In this document: positions 51,828 through 61,001 of the stretch, in pieces
Numbering within the stretch: position 1 is the first letter of the stretch
Layout: each line of letters begins with the position of its first letter
Source of the DNA: Coemansia sp. RSA 487
Taxonomy: Eukaryota > Kickxellomycota > Kickxellomycetes > Kickxellales > Kickxellaceae
Length of the DNA stretch: 64,000 nucleotides
NCBI GenBank assembly: GCA_027577595.1
Contig: JANBRJ010000002.1
Coordinates: forward strand, 372,001-436,000
Direction: 5' to 3'
Made by a program: the position numbers and the translations under genes
Notes under the pieces: generated by a model
Seen by the model: only the letters and a program-made list of their open reading frames with translations
The model's database searches: none
What the model was told of the DNA's origin: nothing

Positions 51828-51962
51828 ATGTTGGTACTTTTTTTTTCATGGTTGACACACGACTATTACTTGTTTGACGATAACGACTATAAGTGTCCTT
51901 GAGCGATTCAACGGGTTTAGAAAACTAAGAACAAAAGAAAAAAAAGCCCACAGCTTTTCTGT

Positions 51963-54900
51963 TCAGCTCATGCACAGCTCCGAGATGTCGCGGCTCTCAC
52001 GTGCAGCATACTCCATATACCGATCAAATGCGTTCTGCAGGTCGGCGTGAAGGCGCCGCAGTCCAGTGAGCCGCTCGCGGTAGCTCTTGAGCAGCGACCT
52101 GAGTCTAGGGATCTCGTTGTGTGAGCCGCTAGCCTGCTTCTTGGCGTGCTTGATCTTGGACACTGCATCTTCGAACTTGGCGATTGCGTCGCCCAGCACG
52201 CCCATCGTCTGATCTACAAGCTTGTATGGCAGCCAGAGCTCGCGCGTCGCCTTGGCAGCCACAGATGGAGATATTGACTCGGACGAGCCTTCCTTGCTGC
52301 TGAGCGCATTGATGTGCTGCAAAAGGAACTCGGCACCCTCGGTGACGCATCCGTTGCGTAGGCACAAGCGCACCAGATCCTGCGGACACCGACGCAGAAG
52401 CAGAAAAGTCAGCCAAGGCGCCAGCTCAGCGTCGGTTTCGGCACCCAGGACAGCATCGGCCACAAGAAGCCGGTAATTCTGGTCGTGCGTCTCATCGGGC
52501 TCCTCTTGGTCCAGGTAGTGCTGCAAAAGCCGCCATGCGCGCTCGCTCGAAGTCCCCACTACGTTCTGGACGGCGTGATTCTTCCAGAACGCCTCTGGAA
52601 TATGCTCGTGCTGCGTCTTTGCCGAGCCGCCCACGGAGGACAGCTCAAGGCATTTTTGCACAAGCGCACGGAACACGTAGTCTAGCTTCAGACCGAATTC
52701 TTTAGCGAACGTCATTGCGCTGTCGTACATCCCTGTTTTGACGTATAGCGCAACAAGGTCCTCGGGCTCCAGGAGCAGGTTGCGCGAGAAGAGCTCTTGG
52801 AACGTGGCGCCCAGCGTGATCCGCGCCGTGCAAAGCATGTACTCGCGGCGGATGTCCGAGAGCTCGATGATGTCGATATCCTGGCACTGGCTGGAAGTCG
52901 ACGAGCCGTATCTGCTGATTGCGATTCTGCGGCGCTTACGCTTCGTGTTGCTGTCGCCTGGCGTACGCAGGCCAGGAGACGGCGTATCGCAGGCGCCGCC
53001 AGAAGAGCCGTGCTGGCGGCCCACCACAACCCACGCATACTGCTTGTCCACAAGACTCAGCCCATTGATGCACGCAAGCAGTGCCTGCGCCTGCTCGGAC
53101 AGCAACTTGCTGACGTCGCCACCATACATCATATGTGTCGAGAGCCGCCGTGCGTACTGGTACATTGCCGATGCCGCGTTGCGGTAGTTGCCGCGGTAGA
53201 TGTGGAACGAGTAGAGGATTCTGTAGTAGTTTGGCTTGGCGAGGATGTCGCTGTGGCGGGCCTTGAACAGCAGGCTGCGCTCCACGTCCTCTTGCAGACC
53301 CGAGAAGCTTAGGCGGCAAAGAACAGCAACGCCGCCGTTGCGCTCGCACAGCACGCCGATAAGATGCCGCAGACAGTCCTGCTGCACCTTCTGGTCTGGG
53401 TTGCTCATCGTCGCAATGTATGCCTGCTCGAATGCATTCTGCTCGAGCTCCGCGTGGAAGATCTTGAACCACAGCTTCTGCTGGTGCTCCCGCACCATCG
53501 CGCCCGTCAGCTCGATGTCGAGGACATCGTCCTGCAGCGACGCAAGCGCCAGGTGGCTGAACCGGCTGACTCCTGCAAAGTAGCGCACGGTTTCGAACAG
53601 ATCGGCGATATGCTCGTAGTAGGTGAACGCATGGCCCGATTCGAGAACGTGCTGGGGCAAAACATACTGGAGGTCGACGCCTGTACGCACGCTCTCAAAG
53701 ACCTGTGCATATGCGATGCTTGCGTTCGAAAAGAAGTCGCTGGCCGCCGCGTAGTCGCGTACGCGCAAGGAAACCAGCCCGCTCAAGTAGCAGGCGGCTG
53801 TGGTCTTTGGCAGGAACTGCAAAAACGCCTCTGTCATCTCGCCGGGCGCGGACTTTTCCATCTTTGCGGCAAACAGGACAAAGCTGGGCTGTGCCTCCGT
53901 TCCTCGCACAAGCGGCGGATGCCCATTCCAGCCTGCGCTGAAGCCAAAGTGCGCGTAGATCTGCGAGACGCCCTCGGTCACCATGTCCGCAAACACGCCA
54001 GAGCGTCCAACGAAACGCAAAGCGTAGCCGCGGTCGATGATGCTGTGTAGCAGGCTGTAGATAAAGGACGTGCCAGGCTTGGGCTTTTCTGTAGAGGCGA
54101 CGGTAGCCTGTTGCTCTTTGCCTGGCCGGCTGGCTATGCTTCCTGCAGAGTCGCGCCGTTTGTCAATGTTCAGCACGGAGAACTTGCGCAAAAACCCGTC
54201 GACGGCAGCAGGATCCTCCACAACGGACGGCTCTTCGCTGGCTTCCGAGATGGACTGAGAGGACATCCACTGCAAGATGGCAAACAGGCTAAAGACGCCA
54301 AACCCATGCGAGAGAAGCGGCGGCAAGGCGCCGATGTCGATGTGCTCTACCTCATCTTCATGATATGTGATACAAATCAGCAGAAGCACAATGTCCCGTG
54401 CAAGGCTGAACCGCGCGCTGACCGACATGGCAAACGCCGACGCAAACAGTCCGTCCATGCTTGCGCTCGATTTGAACGACTGCGGATCGCCGTCCAGCGT
54501 CACCGGGCCTACAATGTCGGTTGACTCGGTAAGTGCCTGGAGCAGATTGCGAATAGTGTCGCCTGGCGCTCTGCACAGGCCAAGCAGCTTTGTGGCATGC
54601 CGCATGTGTCGCGTGCTGAAAGAGTCGGCCATATGCCTTTCAAACAGCTCTGCTGCTCTGGCCTCAAGCGAAACGAGGATCTCGCCGCTTGCATCCTGCG
54701 CCATCTCGTCGGTCAGCGCAGAAAGGGTGTCGACGGCAATCGCTGATGTCACGTACGAAGCAGCCGAAAGCAGCCGTGCCACCTCGGCGCGTGCATTGCC
54801 TTGCGCCAGATCTGGATAGCTCCTGGCAATTGCATTCTCTGGCGCGCTAAGCAGAATCGACGCTGCTGGATCGCGTCGTGACAGTGCATGCATCCACTCG

Positions 54901-57128
54901 ATCTCGCCCGCCGCCTGCACTACCGAGACGCAGTTGCTGGAAACCACGCAGACCATGTCCGTCGACTGGCACAGCGCGAGCGACCGCGGCGTGTTGGCAA
55001 TCCGCTGCATGCGTGCGCAGAGCGTCGAATACCGCATCCACTCGGTAAACAATGCCTTGTGGTACTCGTCGACAAGAAGGGAGCCGTCGCGTCTGCTGGT
55101 CTCTGCGCGAAGGAACGAGCCGACCACCATAGCGATCCGCTGCCTGAGATGCGGACTCGAGGATGTCACCTGGTAGGGAGTTGCCGGGAAGTCAAAGCCG
55201 CGGTCGCGTGCAGATGTCTCGTAAAGCCCCAGTGCATGCTCAAGCACACCGCGATCAAACCTCGATGGATGGAACAGGTGGTCCAGGAACGCCCTGCTTA
55301 TGTCCGCAACCTGCACAGCTCTTTTGTCGCTTTGCTCGTCGAGTGCCTCGCTCTGCACAGACGCGGTTTCTCGCCTGGAACCGCTGTTTTGGCCAGCGTT
55401 CACACGGGCCAGGCGCGCTTCGATTTCCTTGATCTGTGGGCCGTCGTTTACGGGCCGCAGCTCGCGTTGCTGCGAAAGCACAGAGTACCACCGCTCGCCC
55501 AGCACAGGGTGGCCGTCAAATTGGATCTGCGGACAGCCGTCTGCCGAAGGCGCGCCCTGGTGGAGCGAAAAGTACGTGTGCGTCAATATAGTCTCTTGCG
55601 AGCGCTCCCACAGAGCCCAGAGCGTCCAATAGACGCTGGGCACGTCTTCCTCGACTGCTTGGCCGCCTGGCCCTTCAACCAGCGTGGAAACCAGCTCTTC
55701 GTGCCGCGAGAGCTGGAAGTCCACAAGCTCGTCGTCCGCCATCAGCTGGCTTGCGCCATTGGCCGCCTTGCACACCTTGTACATAACTGTCTGGACGTTG
55801 CTGATATGGCCATTCGGGTCGATGGACACTTGGAGCAGCGTGAAGTACGGCGTTGCTTCGTCTGGGACAAACACAAGCACGCCAAAGACATTGTTCCTGC
55901 CAGTCTCCATCTCAGAGTCGTTCATCCACGCTCCAAGTCCATGCGAGACAATGCGAATGCACCTACGAACGCCACAGTCCAGCAAAGAAGCTGCCGATGG
56001 ATCGTGCGGGTCTGCAGGGATCACGCCGCCCATGACATCTAGCTGCGGAAGCTGCTCTTCGTGCTGGCACTGGGATGACTGGCTGCTTGACCAAAAACGC
56101 AGCTTGCGATCGCGACTAAGTGTCACCGCATACTGCACGCTTCCATCGAGCACCTGCGTTATGGAAAAGGAAACAAGACGGCGGCTCGCTGCGCTTTCCT
56201 CGTCGCTAACATTGCTTCCGCCGCCACACCTAAGTAGCCGCGGAATAAACCCAGCCACAGATCGGATGATGTTCGAGGACGATGTCACTCTTTCGACAAC
56301 GTATCCTTGCAGGCTGCCGCACACGTCGTCGGGGATGTTCTGCCACTGAAGCCATACCAGCGCAGAATCCTCACAGCCCACAGCTAAAAGACGCTCGTCC
56401 AATCCGTCAAAAATAACCGGTGTCCGGCCCGAAACAGTCCTGCTTCCTGCGTCGTGGCACCACTCGATTTGGTACCAGCTCGTGCATGAATTGACGTCGA
56501 CTGAATCGCTCGAGATCTCCCACACCGAGGCAAACGCAAGCCTGTAGACGACTCCGTTCCGCGCGCAAACGGTGATCGAAATGTTTGTGCGTCCGTCTGG
56601 GCCGACATGGTCGGAAATAACAATATTGCTCAGAACTAGCGTTTCAAAGCACCATGACGATGTGACGCAGGCAAGCGACTCGCCCCCTGCTTCCTCCAAC
56701 GCCTGCGCATCGAGGTACTGTTGCTCGGTTAGGTCCTGGGCTGACGCATCGGCACCTGCAACCCAGTGCAACGGGCGCAGCTCCAGCGTCCTGCGGTCCG
56801 CAAGAAGCCGCCACTGGATACAAGTGTCTGGCTGCGATCTTAACGTGTACAGAGAGCTCATAGTGTTTCCTTCCAGATGTGCAGCCAATTGGTCGTTGTG
56901 GGTCAGGCGCGGTCTCCTCTCAGATATCCCGGTTGTGTTGGTGGGCGAAGGGACCCTATGCACCGGCAGCACACGCGTGTGCGAGAAAAGATTGTCTATG
57001 TATAGTGGAACCATTTGGTATATGTTCAGCTGCGCCTCGGCTGTCCTGGTGGCGCCAGCTTTGGTATCATCGCCCATAGCTGTGCTGTTGGTAGCTGCTG
57101 CTGGCTCCAAGACATCAATGTCGACCAT
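51963..57128 (-). CDS. Nuclear pore Y-complex nucleoporin Nup160 / Nup120
   Basis: 1,721 aa without introns, longer than human NUP160 (1,436) and yeast Nup120 (1,037). It forms one arm of the Y-shaped outer-ring complex. The N-terminal half is a beta-propeller: WRLLADRRTLELRPLHW, the RNGVVYRLAFASVWE blade, and VTLSRDRKLRFWSSS. The second half is alpha-helical: LYETSARDRGFDFPATPYQV, SVSARFSLARDIVLLLICI, AAACYLSGLVSLRVRDYAAASDFF and EHIADLFETVRYFAGVSRFSHLAL are recognisable NUP160 blocks. Inserts that are Ser/Arg-rich (near TKRKRRRIAISRYGSSTSSQ) account for part of the extra length. The first ATG of the frame is used. It shares a 612-bp divergent spacer with the HAD phosphatase gene. Confidence 0.88.
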   Translation of the reverse strand: MVDIDVLEPAAATNSTAMGDDTKAGATRTAEAQLNIYQMVPLYIDNLFSHTRVLPVHRVPSPTNTTGISERRPRLTHNDQLAAHLEGNTMSSLYTLRSQPDTCIQWRLLADRRTLELRPLHWVAGADASAQDLTEQQYLDAQALEEAGGESLACVTSSWCFETLVLSNIVISDHVGPDGRTNISITVCARNGVVYRLAFASVWEISSDSVDVNSCTSWYQIEWCHDAGSRTVSGRTPVIFDGLDERLLAVGCEDSALVWLQWQNIPDDVCGSLQGYVVERVTSSSNIIRSVAGFIPRLLRCGGGSNVSDEESAASRRLVSFSITQVLDGSVQYAVTLSRDRKLRFWSSSQSSQCQHEEQLPQLDVMGGVIPADPHDPSAASLLDCGVRRCIRIVSHGLGAWMNDSEMETGRNNVFGVLVFVPDEATPYFTLLQVSIDPNGHISNVQTVMYKVCKAANGASQLMADDELVDFQLSRHEELVSTLVEGPGGQAVEEDVPSVYWTLWALWERSQETILTHTYFSLHQGAPSADGCPQIQFDGHPVLGERWYSVLSQQRELRPVNDGPQIKEIEARLARVNAGQNSGSRRETASVQSEALDEQSDKRAVQVADISRAFLDHLFHPSRFDRGVLEHALGLYETSARDRGFDFPATPYQVTSSSPHLRQRIAMVVGSFLRAETSRRDGSLLVDEYHKALFTEWMRYSTLCARMQRIANTPRSLALCQSTDMVCVVSSNCVSVVQAAGEIEWMHALSRRDPAASILLSAPENAIARSYPDLAQGNARAEVARLLSAASYVTSAIAVDTLSALTDEMAQDASGEILVSLEARAAELFERHMADSFSTRHMRHATKLLGLCRAPGDTIRNLLQALTESTDIVGPVTLDGDPQSFKSSASMDGLFASAFAMSVSARFSLARDIVLLLICITYHEDEVEHIDIGALPPLLSHGFGVFSLFAILQWMSSQSISEASEEPSVVEDPAAVDGFLRKFSVLNIDKRRDSAGSIASRPGKEQQATVASTEKPKPGTSFIYSLLHSIIDRGYALRFVGRSGVFADMVTEGVSQIYAHFGFSAGWNGHPPLVRGTEAQPSFVLFAAKMEKSAPGEMTEAFLQFLPKTTAACYLSGLVSLRVRDYAAASDFFSNASIAYAQVFESVRTGVDLQYVLPQHVLESGHAFTYYEHIADLFETVRYFAGVSRFSHLALASLQDDVLDIELTGAMVREHQQKLWFKIFHAELEQNAFEQAYIATMSNPDQKVQQDCLRHLIGVLCERNGGVAVLCRLSFSGLQEDVERSLLFKARHSDILAKPNYYRILYSFHIYRGNYRNAASAMYQYARRLSTHMMYGGDVSKLLSEQAQALLACINGLSLVDKQYAWVVVGRQHGSSGGACDTPSPGLRTPGDSNTKRKRRRIAISRYGSSTSSQCQDIDIIELSDIRREYMLCTARITLGATFQELFSRNLLLEPEDLVALYVKTGMYDSAMTFAKEFGLKLDYVFRALVQKCLELSSVGGSAKTQHEHIPEAFWKNHAVQNVVGTSSERAWRLLQHYLDQEEPDETHDQNYRLLVADAVLGAETDAELAPWLTFLLLRRCPQDLVRLCLRNGCVTEGAEFLLQHINALSSKEGSSESISPSVAAKATRELWLPYKLVDQTMGVLGDAIAKFEDAVSKIKHAKKQASGSHNEIPRLRSLLKSYRERLTGLRRLHADLQNAFDRYMEYAARESRDISELCMS

Positions 57129-57543
57129 CGTTTATCAAAGAACCCGCCGTGTGTTTTGAATCCGAAAAAAAAATACTAGAAATCAGCTGCTGCTTGTTTT
57201 CTCGTTTTGAATTTGCTACTCGCTAGTGCTGTTGAATGGAGGTATGTCAACGTTGTAAACAAAACAACACCACGCTATGCTATCAGACTACGCGTTCGTT
57301 TCTGACTGTCACGGCTGATTGCAATTCCAGAAGGAAAGAAGTTACAGGGGCTGAGCAAATAAGCGAAGAATGCCAACGCTTACTTTGAGAATAATTAAGA
57401 AAATAAGGGTCAATGCAATCGTAGCATGTGGTAGCAACAGCAAACTAAAGAAGGAGAAAAGGAATTGGAGCCGTTCCAGCTTTTATCACCATTGTTTTCG
57501 TTTTCGCTAAAGATTTCAGTACAAAATCCTGAGAAAGAGAAAA

Positions 57544-57549
57544 ACGCGT
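57544..57549. promoter_or_regulatory. ACGCGT in the NUP160/HAD divergent spacer
   Basis: A single copy only. It could belong to either gene or be a chance occurrence. Confidence 0.2.
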
Positions 57550-57648
57550 ACTTTAAAGCCTTGGGTTTTTGCCCAGCCAAGAAAAACAAAGCAAAAGTTT
57601 GAATCAGATTAGCACTCACGTGACTGCGTGTGTGTTTTTTTCTTGGTC

Positions 57649-57662
57649 TGCATATATATGCA
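57649..57662. promoter_or_regulatory. Palindromic TATA element before the HAD phosphatase gene
   Basis: tgcatatatatgca is a perfect 14-bp palindrome holding a TATA core, 79 bp upstream of the ATG at 57741. The spacing fits a TATA box with a 5' UTR of about 50 nt. Confidence 0.4.
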
Positions 57663-57740
57663 CCTGCTTTAGACAGCACTAATAACATCTCTGACGCTTC
57701 TCTCTTCTTTTCTTTAACAGACACGTATTTATTTGTTATC

Positions 57741-58484
57741 ATGCTTTTTTCACGCCTTAGTGAACAGAAAGAGGATATGGCTGGCATGCAGGATCCCGGA
57801 CGCCCTGTTCTCTTTCTTGATATAGACAACTGCCTATATCCACTCAGTCTCGGCATCTACAAGATGATGAAGAGCCGTATCTACGCATACGGGCAAGAAA
57901 TAGGGCTTGACAATGGCAGTGTCGAAGAGACGTGTGCGGAATACCTGAAGGACTACGGGTTGGCGGTGCGCGGGCTCATCAAGCACTACAACATCGATCC
58001 AGCCAGTTTCAACGAGAAAGTCGATGGAAGCCTGCCAATCGAAGATATCATCAAGCCCAATCCGTTGCTACGCGTCATGATCGAATCCACAACGGCCCGT
58101 GTGTGGGCATTCACCAATGCAGGACTCGACCACGCCCGACGGGTGCTCAGCTGTCTCGGCGTTGAGGATCTGTTTGAGGGTGTCACGTTCTGCGATTACA
58201 CGGAGCCCAATTTCCCATGCAAGCCGGAGCGCCGCGCGTACGAGAAGGCCATGCTTGAGGCGGGAGTGAGTGATGTGCATCTGTGTTACTTTGCAGATGA
58301 CTCGCTCAATAACGTACAGGCGGCATTGGATCTTGGCTGGACAGCAGTGCATGTATCGGAGCAGCGCACAGATTGTGGAATGGGAATAGACGTTGGCGAC
58401 AAAAACGATGTTCGTTGCTGCCACATCAGCACAATCACTGAGCTTCCTCAAGCGCTACCGTTCCTGTTTGAGCAGAAGCAGTAA
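57741..58484 (+). CDS. HAD-superfamily pyrimidine 5'-nucleotidase (Sdt1 / Phm8 type)
   Basis: 247 aa, cytosolic, intronless. Sdt1 and Phm8 dephosphorylate pyrimidine nucleotides or lysophosphatidate-type substrates and NMN. HAD motif I is FLDIDNCLYP (nucleophile Asp and acid/base Asp, DxDxC). The family-specific cap follows (KDYGLAVRGLIKHYNIDP, VDGSLPIEDIIKPNPLLR). Motif II is the Thr in VWAFTNAG, motif III the Lys in CKPERRAYEKAM, and motif IV DDS in YFADDSLNNVQAALDLGW. All catalytic residues are present. The start at 57741 is chosen because the frame's earlier start codon adds a hydrophobic N-terminus not seen in the family. A second Met (MAGMQ) a few codons on is also possible. Confidence 0.92.
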   Translation: MLFSRLSEQKEDMAGMQDPGRPVLFLDIDNCLYPLSLGIYKMMKSRIYAYGQEIGLDNGSVEETCAEYLKDYGLAVRGLIKHYNIDPASFNEKVDGSLPIEDIIKPNPLLRVMIESTTARVWAFTNAGLDHARRVLSCLGVEDLFEGVTFCDYTEPNFPCKPERRAYEKAMLEAGVSDVHLCYFADDSLNNVQAALDLGWTAVHVSEQRTDCGMGIDVGDKNDVRCCHISTITELPQALPFLFEQKQ

Positions 58485-58618
58485 CTAGACAACATCCTTT
58501 TTAAAAAAGTATATATAGGGTGCTACATTTAGAAATCGATATAAGTGAACAGAATACAGAGGAATAAAAAGTCATAACTAGAAGCAAGTGTCTGTTCGTT
58601 CTAGCCGGCCAAAAAGAC

Positions 58619-59278
58619 TCAGAAGAGACCTGTTTTGCGCATTATACGCATAAAGTCGTTAAAGTCGACACTACCAGTACCACTGATATCGGCGATATTG
58701 ATCATCTCACGCAGTTCGTCGACCGGGATGCTTTCGCCAAGATGCGCAGAGACCCTCTGCAAATCGTCCAACGTGATCCTAGCGTCCTCAAGGCTAGTAG
58801 CATCGGGCTTGAACAATTGAAATGCGTTCATCATCTGCTGCTGCTGCTCCGCCTCATCATAGAGAAGCGCAACAAAGTTTTCGAGCGTCTCGTAGGTGAT
58901 TTTACCGGTGTTCTTGGGGTCTATCTGCTCCTTCCACACCTCCATCATATTGCTATCCGCGCTATGGCCGAGCGTCTGGATTATATCCGGTAATTGCGAC
59001 ATGAATACGAACCCACGGCCATTGACGTCGATGCTGTCAAAGACATCGCGGATCTCGGCGCGTTGCTCGTGTGTCAAGTTGCCGATACCCTCGTTTGCAA
59101 TGGTGGCAGCAGTTGATGGTGTCTTTCGCGTGGACATGGACGGCGGCCGACGTGCCGACTGTGGTGTTGTTCTTTTTGTGGTGCCTGTTGGGAGTGGCGG
59201 GTGTCTTGTGCCAGAACCTCCTCCAGGCGCAAGGCGCTGGTGGTTTCCTGAACCCAGGATATAATTTTCTCTATTCAT
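58619..59278 (-). CDS. Centrin-like EF-hand protein
   Basis: 219 aa from the ATG at 59278; longer than classical centrins (about 170) because of a Pro/Thr/Arg-rich N-terminal extension of about 75 residues. Four EF-hand units follow with centrin spacing: EIRDVFDSIDVNGRGFV, WKEQIDPKNTGKITYETLENF, a degenerate third around LFKPDATSLEDARITLDDL, and MINIADISGTGSVDFNDFMRIM. The fourth loop (DISGTGSVDFND) has all ligand positions and should bind calcium; the first lacks the usual acidic positions. The phrase LEDARITLDDLQRVSAHLGESIPVDELREMI and the C-terminal FNDFMRIMRKTGLF are centrin/Cdc31-like. Likely sites are spindle pole body or nuclear pore; it could instead be a diverged calmodulin-family member. 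It is divergent from H2A.Z, with a 480-bp spacer. Confidence 0.75.
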   Translation of the reverse strand: MNRENYILGSGNHQRLAPGGGSGTRHPPLPTGTTKRTTPQSARRPPSMSTRKTPSTAATIANEGIGNLTHEQRAEIRDVFDSIDVNGRGFVFMSQLPDIIQTLGHSADSNMMEVWKEQIDPKNTGKITYETLENFVALLYDEAEQQQQMMNAFQLFKPDATSLEDARITLDDLQRVSAHLGESIPVDELREMINIADISGTGSVDFNDFMRIMRKTGLF

Positions 59279-59359
59279 ATCTGATAGAAAAGAGATGTTT
59301 GCTGTATTGGGTAAACGAGAGTGGGGGATAAATATGAGCTGCTTGTAAAGGACGATGCG

Positions 59360-59376
59360 AAAAAAAAAAAAAAAAA
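59360..59376. repeat. Poly(A) run of 17
   Basis: A homopolymer in the centrin/H2A.Z divergent spacer. Its exact length may vary with sequencing. Confidence 0.8.
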
Positions 59377-59408
59377 CAATAGTTATTATTAACAGGAAAA
59401 AGCGGATG

Positions 59409-59414
59409 ACGCGT
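59409..59414. promoter_or_regulatory. MCB-type ACGCGT between centrin-like gene and H2A.Z
   Basis: Lies 131 bp upstream of the centrin-like start and 345 bp upstream of the H2A.Z start. It is one of two copies in this spacer. Confidence 0.35.
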
Positions 59415-59597
59415 GGGGAAGGGGGAACGTAGCGAAGAGAATGCGTGTGGAAACCGCAAGTTTCCAGTTCATTCGGATTATGGCTTCGCGCAGCAACAGC
59501 AAGTGGGCTTGCTTTGCAAAATTCGATTTTGTAAAACAAGCCAATCAGCGTTATTTTTGGCAGTTGTGACTTTTTGAAAAGTGTGTGATGGTCATCG

Positions 59598-59603
59598 ACG
59601 CGT
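59598..59603. promoter_or_regulatory. Second MCB-type ACGCGT upstream of H2A.Z
   Basis: Lies 156 bp upstream of the H2A.Z start codon, in the sequence gacgcgtttcgc. Confidence 0.4.
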
Positions 59604-59758
59604 TTCGCATTTTTTCACACACCCCCCTTTCTTTCCTCTTCTTTTTTCTGCCTTTTTTAGCTGTTTACCCTATTTTTGTGCATCAACATCCCTACAACTC
59701 TGCTGGTCTTTTTTTCTTGTTCTATCTTGCACCTCTTTTTTTGTCCACAGAACACACA

Positions 59759-60435
59759 ATGGTAAGTTCATCCGTTCGATAGGCTTCGTTTGAGAGAAGC
59801 TGGAAGAAGCATCGCTGGTTGACCCACGCACAGCGATCAAGAGATGAAAACACGCTTTTTTTTTTGTTGAAGAATGATGGAGGGGAGAGGGATGCGTTTT
59901 GCAAAAGCTGCCAGTATAAGCACGCGCACGTGTAGAATATATAGGGGATTATGCTTGACAGGCCATGTTCCATAAGCCTTGAACTGAATACTAAAAAAAC
60001 GGGAGTCTGTTTTACTTGTGTGAATAGCCCGCAAAAAGCGTATCGGGACCAGCCCAGTCTGGCGGCAAATACAAGAGCGGAGCACCGCAGAAGCGCATTC
60101 AGTCGCGGTCATCGAAGGCTGGGCTCCAATTCCCTGTGGGTCGTGTACATCGGTACCTAAAGCGGCAGACGAAGAACACGACGCGCGTTGGCGCCAAGGC
60201 AGCCGTTTACACTGCAGCGGTGCTTGAGTACCTTGTGGCCGAGGTGTTGGAGCTGGCTGGTAATGCGGCGCGCGATCTCAAATCAAAGAGAATATCGCCA
60301 AGGCACTTGCAGCTTGCCATCCGCGGTGACGACGAACTGGACGTGCTTGTCAAGGCGACGATCGCAGGCGGCGGTGTGATCCCGCACATCCACAAGCAGT
60401 TGCTGGAGAAGGGCAAAAAGGTCCAGCAAAAGTAA
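59759..60435 (+). CDS. Histone variant H2A.Z
   Basis: 136 aa. Exon 2 (60028-60435) encodes a near-consensus H2A.Z core: [60 protein letters not shown], the extended acidic patch [18 protein letters not shown], and [15 protein letters not shown] and the [12 protein letters not shown] docking region separate it from canonical H2A. Exon 1 contributes only the start codon, ATG|GTAAGT at 59759-59761. A 266-bp intron leads to an acceptor (GTGAATAG) in phase 0, giving the short tail [18 protein letters not shown]. The sequence tttttttgtccacag just before the ATG itself looks like a splice acceptor, so the ATG may sit in an 11-nt micro-exon after a 5'-UTR intron. H2A.Z is deposited by SWR1 at promoters. 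Confidence 0.93.
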
Positions 60436-61001
60436 ATAGCTTTTTCTAATGCCACAATTCCTGTTCAAATAAATACCACTCTTTATTGCTCAGTTTGACA
60501 AACCTACATTGATATGAATTTCATTCTGTGCCTGAAGGGAGAGGCCAGGGTGATGTGGACCGCACCAGCAGTAGACTGCGAAACCTGACTGGTCAATATT
60601 TTGCACGAGGAAATTCTGGCTTTCAGCTCCAAAAACACTGCGAAATCTGAGCAGGGTTTTTTCTACTGCCTAGCCTGCGTCAACCTTGTTTCTCAATTTT
60701 GTATTTTCTTTACTTGTCCTCCCTGACATATCGCATCGTTGTCTTATCTTGTCCTGCCTGTTCATTTTTTGGCACCCGGTTTATATAAACTGTTGTGCGA
60801 ATTCCATTATTTTCATATACACAGTCCTATCGCCCAGTTTTCCCCGAGTTTCATTTGCACCCGTCAATAGTCTAGTACCTGCACCATTCCTTGTTTGCAT
60901 TCTCAAATTCGATATATCTGGAGCAACAGCTTTCCCTTGTGCATACTCTTATTTAACGACAGCCGTCTTTTTATACCATACGCCTTATCCGCTCTGGAGA
61001 T
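60436..61001. other. H2A.Z 3' region and ZIP promoter
   Basis: Contains AT-rich 3'-UTR sequence (caaataaatacc near 60466-60477) and, at 60782-60789, tatataaa, a TATA box candidate 220 bp upstream of the ZIP start. No gene is seen. Confidence 0.45.

Noticed and set aside
58619-59539. Longer 306-aa form of the centrin-like protein
   Set aside because: The extra 87 residues are translated from the spacer, include a poly-Phe run from the poly(A) tract, and are not centrin-like.
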